A stretch of DNA of 9,324 nucleotides from Humisphaera sp. (GTDB lineage: Bacteria > Planctomycetota > Phycisphaerae > Tepidisphaerales > Tepidisphaeraceae): contig JANXVV010000224.1 of the NCBI GenBank assembly GCA_025351525.1, positions 1 through 9,324 on the forward strand, in the 5' to 3' direction. Within the stretch, counting starts at the first letter, position 1, and each line of letters begins with the position of its first letter. The notes under the pieces are model-generated. The model was given only the letters and a program-made list of their open reading frames with translations, was not told the DNA's origin and searched no databases. A program made the position numbers and the translations under genes. Shown here in pieces: positions 5,146 through 9,324 of this stretch.

Positions 5146-8100
5146 ATGAGCCGTCGTCCCCGGTCGTTAAAGAGTCAAACATCTTCCCGCAACACTTCCC
5201 GAACACGGAAGGCAGCGAGAAAGATTCTCTCGGAGATCGGCCTTTTGGAAGGGCTTGAGCATCGCACCCTGCTTTCGGCATCCACATACACCGTGACCAC
5301 TGCGCAGGATGCCACGCTCAGCCCCGGCATCGTCTCCCTGCGCGATGCGATCAATCTGGCCAATGCCAACCCGGGCAGGATACGATCAACTTTAACATTC
5401 CCGGCACCGGGGTTTAGACGATTACTCTCCTGGCGGCGCTGCCGACGATTGCGGATGCCGTAATTCTCGATGGCACGACCCAAACGGGCTATGCCGGTAA
5501 ACCTTTGATTCAGTTGAACGGCGGGGGGATGGCCGGCGACGGCCTGGTTATCACCGGCGGTGATACCACCGTTCAGGGACTGGCGATCGACAATTTCAGG
5601 GGCGTAGGGATCAATCTCTTGGTGCTTGGCAACAATACCATCACGGGCAACTACGTCGGGATTAACCCCGCCGGGACACTGGCGGCGGGGAATGGCGAGG
5701 GCATCGTCGTCCAGTCGGATGGCAATGTCATCGGTCTGCCCAGCGGGAAAAACGTGATCTCGGGCAATTCATTGAACGGTGTTCGCGTCACCGGCGGTAC
5801 CGGAATCTCGGCGGATCGGAACTCGATTTCCAATAATCTGATCGGAACCGATGCCACCGGTGAAATTGCGGTCAATAACGGTGTGGGCGTCACACTCGAC
5901 AACATCTCCAACACGTTGGTCAACGCCAATGTCATCTCCGGAAATAGCGGCGACGGCATCGACCTCGTCAACAGCCTCGGCAGTTTCAACACCCTGCAGG
6001 CCAACCGCATCGGTGTGAATCTGGGCGGCACTCTGGCCCTTGGCAACGGTGGGAATGGCATTAGCATCAGCAACAGCGGCGGCACGCTTGTCCATGATTC
6101 CGTGAGCAACACCGATAGCGTGGTCCGTGGCATTCTCATCGGCGGGATGCACGCCAACGGCAACATCATTTCCGCCAACGCCGACGGCGTGGCGCTCAAT
6201 CACGGAACCTATGTCACGATCGCCGGCAACAACATCGGCACTGATTCCACCGGCGCAACCTCCACAGACGCCAACGCAGCCAGTCTGGGCAACGCGGGCA
6301 ACGGTGTGAATCTATCCACCGGCTCGCACGATATCACCGTCGGCGGCACCTCATCCGACTTGCGGAATGTCATTGATGGTGGATTCGGCAACGGAATGCA
6401 AATTTCCACAGGTGCCACCGCGAACAATCTCATCACCGGCAATTACATCGGTGCCGATGAAAGCGGCACGGTGGCTTTGGGCGGCTACGGCAGCGGGGTC
6501 TACATCACATCGGCGGGTTCGACGATCAGCGGCAATCTGATCTCCGGCAGCGCGGGCGGCGCAGGCATTTATCTGCTGGCGGCGGCAACGGTGCAGGGGA
6601 ATCTGATCGGCACTCAGGCGGATGGTGTCTCCGCTTTGCCGAATAATACGGACGGCATCTATGTCGCTTCCAACGGCAGCCTGATCAGGGGCGGGGCCGG
6701 GCAGGGCAATGTGATCGCCTTCAATGCCGTCAACGGCATCAACATAAAAAGCGGGGTGCAAAATTCCATTCGCGGGAATTCGATCTTCGGCAATACCGCT
6801 TTGGGAATCGACCTCGGTGGCGATGGAGTCACCGCGAACGGACCCGTCAACACCACGCGGACCGGCGCGAACACGCTGTTGAATCACCCCGTGCTGTCGA
6901 CCGCCATCCACTCGATTTCGACGCCGTCCACCACTGTCTCCGGGTCATTCGCGGGCTTGGCGTCGACGACTTACACGATCGAATTCTTCAGCAACAATGT
7001 CGCCGATCCGTCCGGTTCGGGCCAGGGTAAAACGTACCTGGGCAGCACGACCGTCACGACCAACAGCGCGGGCAACGGAAGTTTCTCGGCGACGGTCGCC
7101 GCACTTCCGGGCGGTCAACCGTTCGTCACCTCAACCGCGACGGACGCAGCGGGCAACACTTCGGAATTTTCCAATGCCGTGCAGGTCATGGTGGGTGCCC
7201 CGCAGGCCACGACGCGAACGCAGCTGACCTCGAGCGCCGCAACCGTCACAATCGGAACCCCCGTCATTTTCACCGCCACCGTCATGCGTTCCGGCAGCAC
7301 CACGCCCGGCGGCACGGTCACGTTTCACGAAGTGTTTTCCGGCGGGGGCACCAGCAATCTCGGCACGGTGGCATTCACCGGCGGTCCGGTGTCGATCTCG
7401 GTTTCCACTCTTTCCATCGGCACGCACAACATCATTGCCGTCTACAGTGGCGACGCCAATTACAGCACAAGCACCTCCGATCCGCTGGTGGAGACGATCA
7501 AATCCAACACGGCGACGATCAACGGAAACACCTTCCGCGATACCACCGGCGACGGGCTCAGTAGTGATGATGGAGCGATGGCCGGGGTGACGATCAACCT
7601 CTATCGCGACACCAACAACAACGGCACCCTCGACGGGGGAGACGGCGCACCGGTGGCCCATCTGGTCACCAATTCCACCGGCGGGTATAGCTTCGGTAAC
7701 CTGCCCGCCGGGCGGTATTTCGTGCAGGAAGTCACACCGACCGGTTACATCCGCACGGCGCCGGCGCTCAGCACGTACTACACCGTCAACTCGACCGCCG
7801 GCACGGTCTATTCCGGGCGCGACTTCGACAACTACATGATGTGCAACGATCGGCAGTTTGTCAGCGGCATCTCCTACAGCGTAAACGGTAACAACTCCTG
7901 GTTCGCCGACCTGCGCGGTCATATCCATGAAGGCGACACGGTCAAAGTGCGCTTCACCGTTGCCATCAATCACACCGCCACGCTGACGCTGGTGAGCTAC
8001 ACCGCGCCGGGCAGCAGTTTCGATGCGAACAAGGCGTCGTTACAGGCGGTCTATCAGTTCGCCACCGGCATATTTACCGCAGGCTACCACACGATGCAGG

Positions 8101-8288
8101 TGACGATTCCCCGATGCTATTTCCAAGTGGACTTTGTGTGCGGCGACTACATCGACCGCTTCGGCCCCGCCGGGAGCAATGTGTTCTACTCGGCCCAGAA
8201 CCGGCTGATCAGTGCCGACAACGGCGGGATCCACGCGCAATTGCTGTCGCTGCTGGGTGCGACGGATGATTCATCGCTGAATACCTGA
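5146..8288 (+). pseudogene. Large beta-helix surface protein gene, interrupted by frameshift and amber codon
   Basis: The gene starts well at 5146 (ribosome site, basic leader, LEGLEHRTLLS at residues 34-44, then VSLRDAINLANANPG, similar to the CSLREA motif of such proteins). At 5376 the reading must slip to the -1 frame, where the expected DTINFNIPGTG continues. At 5415-5417 that frame meets TAG, where a Gln (CAG) would fit (GTGV-stop-TITLLAALP). Without the slip the first frame ends at a stop after codon 105 (5461-5463). Restoring one base, for example a lost C at 5376-5377, and changing the TAG gives a continuous protein of about 1047 residues. Everything after 5417 is open to the TGA at 8288. 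Two independent lesions within about 40 bases suggest a recent pseudogene. A consensus error or recoding are the alternatives. Confidence 0.75.
5505..8288 (+). CDS. Body of the interrupted protein: beta-helix, Ig-like, SdrD B-like and C-terminal domains
   Basis: This is the intact 927-residue frame from the TTG at 5505; the first ATG is at 5529. No ribosome site precedes either, so it is probably not a gene in its own right. Residues 1 to about 446 are a right-handed parallel beta-helix with at least six copies of N-x-I/V-G-x-x-x-x-G (GNYVGINPAG, NNLIGTDATG, NRIGVNLGG, NNIGTDSTG, NYIGADESG, NLIGTQADG). About 476-562 is a beta-sandwich typical of this family (TTYTIEFFSN...TATDAAGNTSEFSN). About 567-666 is a bacterial Ig-like domain (GGTVTFHE...AVYSGDANYSTS). 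About 671-781 is SdrD B-like (GNTFRDTTGDG, NLYRDTNNNGTLDGGDG, GYSFGNLPAGRYFVQEV). The rest (781-927) is a distinct C-terminal domain with GPAGSNVFYSAQNRLISADN. The protein would be extracellular, with a role in adhesion or carbohydrate binding inferred only. Confidence 0.7.
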   Translation: MIQLNGGGMAGDGLVITGGDTTVQGLAIDNFRGVGINLLVLGNNTITGNYVGINPAGTLAAGNGEGIVVQSDGNVIGLPSGKNVISGNSLNGVRVTGGTGISADRNSISNNLIGTDATGEIAVNNGVGVTLDNISNTLVNANVISGNSGDGIDLVNSLGSFNTLQANRIGVNLGGTLALGNGGNGISISNSGGTLVHDSVSNTDSVVRGILIGGMHANGNIISANADGVALNHGTYVTIAGNNIGTDSTGATSTDANAASLGNAGNGVNLSTGSHDITVGGTSSDLRNVIDGGFGNGMQISTGATANNLITGNYIGADESGTVALGGYGSGVYITSAGSTISGNLISGSAGGAGIYLLAAATVQGNLIGTQADGVSALPNNTDGIYVASNGSLIRGGAGQGNVIAFNAVNGINIKSGVQNSIRGNSIFGNTALGIDLGGDGVTANGPVNTTRTGANTLLNHPVLSTAIHSISTPSTTVSGSFAGLASTTYTIEFFSNNVADPSGSGQGKTYLGSTTVTTNSAGNGSFSATVAALPGGQPFVTSTATDAAGNTSEFSNAVQVMVGAPQATTRTQLTSSAATVTIGTPVIFTATVMRSGSTTPGGTVTFHEVFSGGGTSNLGTVAFTGGPVSISVSTLSIGTHNIIAVYSGDANYSTSTSDPLVETIKSNTATINGNTFRDTTGDGLSSDDGAMAGVTINLYRDTNNNGTLDGGDGAPVAHLVTNSTGGYSFGNLPAGRYFVQEVTPTGYIRTAPALSTYYTVNSTAGTVYSGRDFDNYMMCNDRQFVSGISYSVNGNNSWFADLRGHIHEGDTVKVRFTVAINHTATLTLVSYTAPGSSFDANKASLQAVYQFATGIFTAGYHTMQVTIPRCYFQVDFVCGDYIDRFGPAGSNVFYSAQNRLISADNGGIHAQLLSLLGATDDSSLNT

Positions 8289-8302
8289 TTTGCCGTATCT
8301 TC

Positions 8303-8381
8303 TTATTTAGCCGTTTCGCTTGCAAAGCGCGTCCAGCGGGATGAGCGCCGGACACGTCTCGCAAGCGAGACGGCCAAATAA
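8303..8381. repeat. Imperfect palindrome downstream of the beta-helix gene
   Basis: Bases 8303-8323 and 8361-8381 form a 21-bp stem with two non-Watson-Crick positions. An inner stem pairs CGCGTCC (8328-8334) with GGACACG (8350-8356) with one wobble. The ends read TTATTTAGCCG and CGGCCAAATAA, close to the TTTAGC/GCTAAA ends of the element at 3562-3639. It starts 15 bases after the gene stop and lacks a terminator-type T-run. From 8382 to 8485 I see nothing recognisable. Confidence 0.75.
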
Positions 8382-8485
8382 TTCGAACATTTCTTTCGTG
8401 ACTTCGGTATCTCTCTTCGAGTATCATCGACCATTGCAGGGCTGATGTAAGCGGCATAAGCGCAGTGGCCGCGCGTTGTTGATCT

Positions 8486-8490
8486 GGAGG
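8486..8490 (+). promoter_or_regulatory. Shine-Dalgarno site supporting a GTG start
   Basis: GGAGG lies five bases before the GTG at 8496 and supports that start over any internal ATG. Confidence 0.75.
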
Positions 8491-8495
8491 TCCGA

Positions 8496-9143
8496 GTGCA
8501 TTTTTCTTCGATTTTTCGCCGTTGTTTGAGCGGTGGGTTTGCGGCGGTAGCCGCCGGCTTTTTTCCCGATACGTCGTATGCCTGTCTGAATACCAACACG
8601 CCCGAGCCTTGCCAATGCATTGAAAAAATGCTGATGGCAAGTGCAGGCGGTCCGTTTCATGTGATGACGCCATCGCTCAGCGGGGGTGCCTCGTCACTGG
8701 CCGTCAAACCCGCTGCGGCATCGGTCGATTTATATGCCGGTGATTTCAAGGGAAAAAACTACTATTCACAAACCCCTGCTGATTCTTCCGGGACGGGCAA
8801 TATCACCGTGACTTCCGGCGATACCATCACTTGGACCATCGACCCAGGCAATAAATCGTGGCATAGCATCACCTCACTTCCCAATGCGCCAGAGCAATTT
8901 GATTCAAGCATCATGTCCTCGGGCGGTGACTCTTTTAGCCATACGTTTATCATTCCGGGCGAATACGGCTACTACTGTGAAAATCACGCGAGCTTCAATG
9001 TAATTGGTGGCGTAGTGGTCACAACCGGATCGCAGGTGGGAACCATCACAGTCGTCGCAACGCCTGAACCGGGAACCATCTCAATTCTAGGGGTTGTCGC
9101 CCTCTTCGGACTGATCCACAGGCGGCGGAGAATGACGAATTAA
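8496..9143 (+). CDS. PEP-CTERM cupredoxin (plastocyanin-like) domain protein
   Basis: A 215-residue protein starting at GTG. Residues 1-29 look like a signal peptide (basic FRR, then a small-residue hydrophobic stretch); Cys30, Cys39 and Cys41 follow. About 76-176 is a cupredoxin fold: ITVTSGDTITWTIDPGNKSW, then H123, then FDSSIMSSGGDSFSHTF, IPGEYGYYCENH with Cys161 and His164, and GGVVVT. His123, Cys161 and His164 match type 1 copper ligands. At the plastocyanin position of the axial Met (Cys + 8) there is Val169. The C-terminus is a classic PEP-CTERM signal: TPEPGT (189-194), a hydrophobic helix and HRRRR (208-212). The protein is thus probably handled by an exosortase and anchored or released at the cell surface. 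Electron transfer or copper binding is inferred. No partner gene is visible nearby. Confidence 0.85.
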   Translation: MHFSSIFRRCLSGGFAAVAAGFFPDTSYACLNTNTPEPCQCIEKMLMASAGGPFHVMTPSLSGGASSLAVKPAAASVDLYAGDFKGKNYYSQTPADSSGTGNITVTSGDTITWTIDPGNKSWHSITSLPNAPEQFDSSIMSSGGDSFSHTFIIPGEYGYYCENHASFNVIGGVVVTTGSQVGTITVVATPEPGTISILGVVALFGLIHRRRRMTN

Positions 9144-9185
9144 AAGTATCTATTCAGTCTGGTGAGGATTGGAGAGCGAATGTCC

Positions 9186-9324
9186 TAGTGCTACGTCCAG
9201 ACTAAATTTTCGGATAGAGCCGCTTGAGCTTCGTTCTTGCCTTTTCGATGGTGAACTGCCAATCGACGGCACGTTGCTTTTCGTTCACTCGGGCCGACCA
9301 CGCCGCGATCTCCGGTTGCAGAGT
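9186..9324 (-). mobile_element. 3' end of an IS630-type insertion sequence, cut by the window edge
   Basis: The element contains the transposase C-terminus. Its outer end is probably next to the TA at 9186-9187, since this family targets TA, followed by GTGCTACGTCCAGAC. The terminal inverted repeat cannot be confirmed without the other end. It lies about 43 bases past the cupredoxin stop. Confidence 0.5.
9202..9324 (-). CDS. IS630-family transposase, C-terminal 40 residues (partial)
   Basis: Translation of the minus strand from the window edge gives a 40-residue tail including AAWSARVNEKQRAVDWQF and ending KLKRLYPKI before a TAG at 9204-9202. The pattern W-x-x-x-V-N-x-K-Q-R-x-V-D-W-Q-F, then K-L-K-x-L-Y-P-K-I, is the typical end of DDE transposases of the IS630 family. 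The catalytic part lies outside the window, so I cannot tell whether the gene is intact. No sign of damage is seen in this tail. Confidence 0.8.
   Translation of the reverse strand, partial: TLQPEIAAWSARVNEKQRAVDWQFTIEKARTKLKRLYPKI

Noticed and set aside
5399..5412. CCCGG/CCGGG as a frameshift-stimulating hairpin.
   Set aside because: The loop would have two bases and the distance from the heptamer is about 20 bases, too far for a usual stimulator.
2437..5417. TAG read as a sense codon: two in-frame TAGs interrupt plausible proteins and none of the intact resident genes ends with TAG (they use TGA or TAA).
   Set aside because: The beta-helix gene also needs a frameshift, which recoding of TAG does not explain. 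The sample is tiny, and the transposase appears to end with a normal TAG. No suppressor tRNA is visible.
9156..9203. AGTCTGG/CCAGACT inverted repeat as a terminator after the cupredoxin gene.
   Set aside because: It has only 7 bp with a 34-base loop and overlaps the end of the insertion element; no T-run follows.

Overview
The window looks like a piece of a Planctomycetes chromosome, probably of the Phycisphaerae type. The evidence is indirect. Two exported proteins carry an N-terminal L-E-x-R-x-L-L-S motif, one ends in a PEP-CTERM sorting signal, and one is a Tat-exported sugar isomerase/epimerase-like protein. The composition is moderately GC-rich, and long palindromic elements sit in almost every intergenic gap. 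I see no rRNA, tRNA or CRISPR array.

Left part (1-2150, minus strand): two arginine biosynthesis genes, argB (acetylglutamate kinase) followed by argF (ornithine carbamoyltransferase). A good sigma-70 promoter (TTGACA, 18-base spacer, TACAAT) lies before argB. It also shows that argB starts near 2055 and not at the far upstream ATG. The 122-base argB-argF gap holds a 14-base tandem repeat and an inverted repeat whose second arm lies next to the argF start codon. A composite palindrome lies beyond the argF 3' end.

Middle (2150-4830): a decayed small membrane-protein gene with an in-frame amber codon precedes an intact Tat-signal TIM-barrel protein on the plus strand. This converges on a minus-strand SGNH/GDSL-type hydrolase with a fibronectin III domain and an I-P-P-V repeat linker. 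A 78-base near-perfect palindrome separates the convergent genes.

Right part (4830-9324): a divergent plus-strand gene for a large surface protein (beta-helix repeats, Ig-like domain, SdrD B-like domain and a distinctive C-terminal domain). It is broken near its 5' end by a -1 frameshift at 5376 and an amber codon at 5415. A further palindrome follows, then a PEP-CTERM cupredoxin. The window ends inside the C-terminus of an IS630-type transposase on the minus strand.

Overall this is a housekeeping arginine pair next to a region of exported proteins with signs of erosion and mobile DNA. I see no complete new multi-gene system. The best leads are the broken beta-helix gene, whose frameshift lies on a -1 slippery-type heptamer, the intergenic palindrome families, and the shared N-terminal sorting motif.
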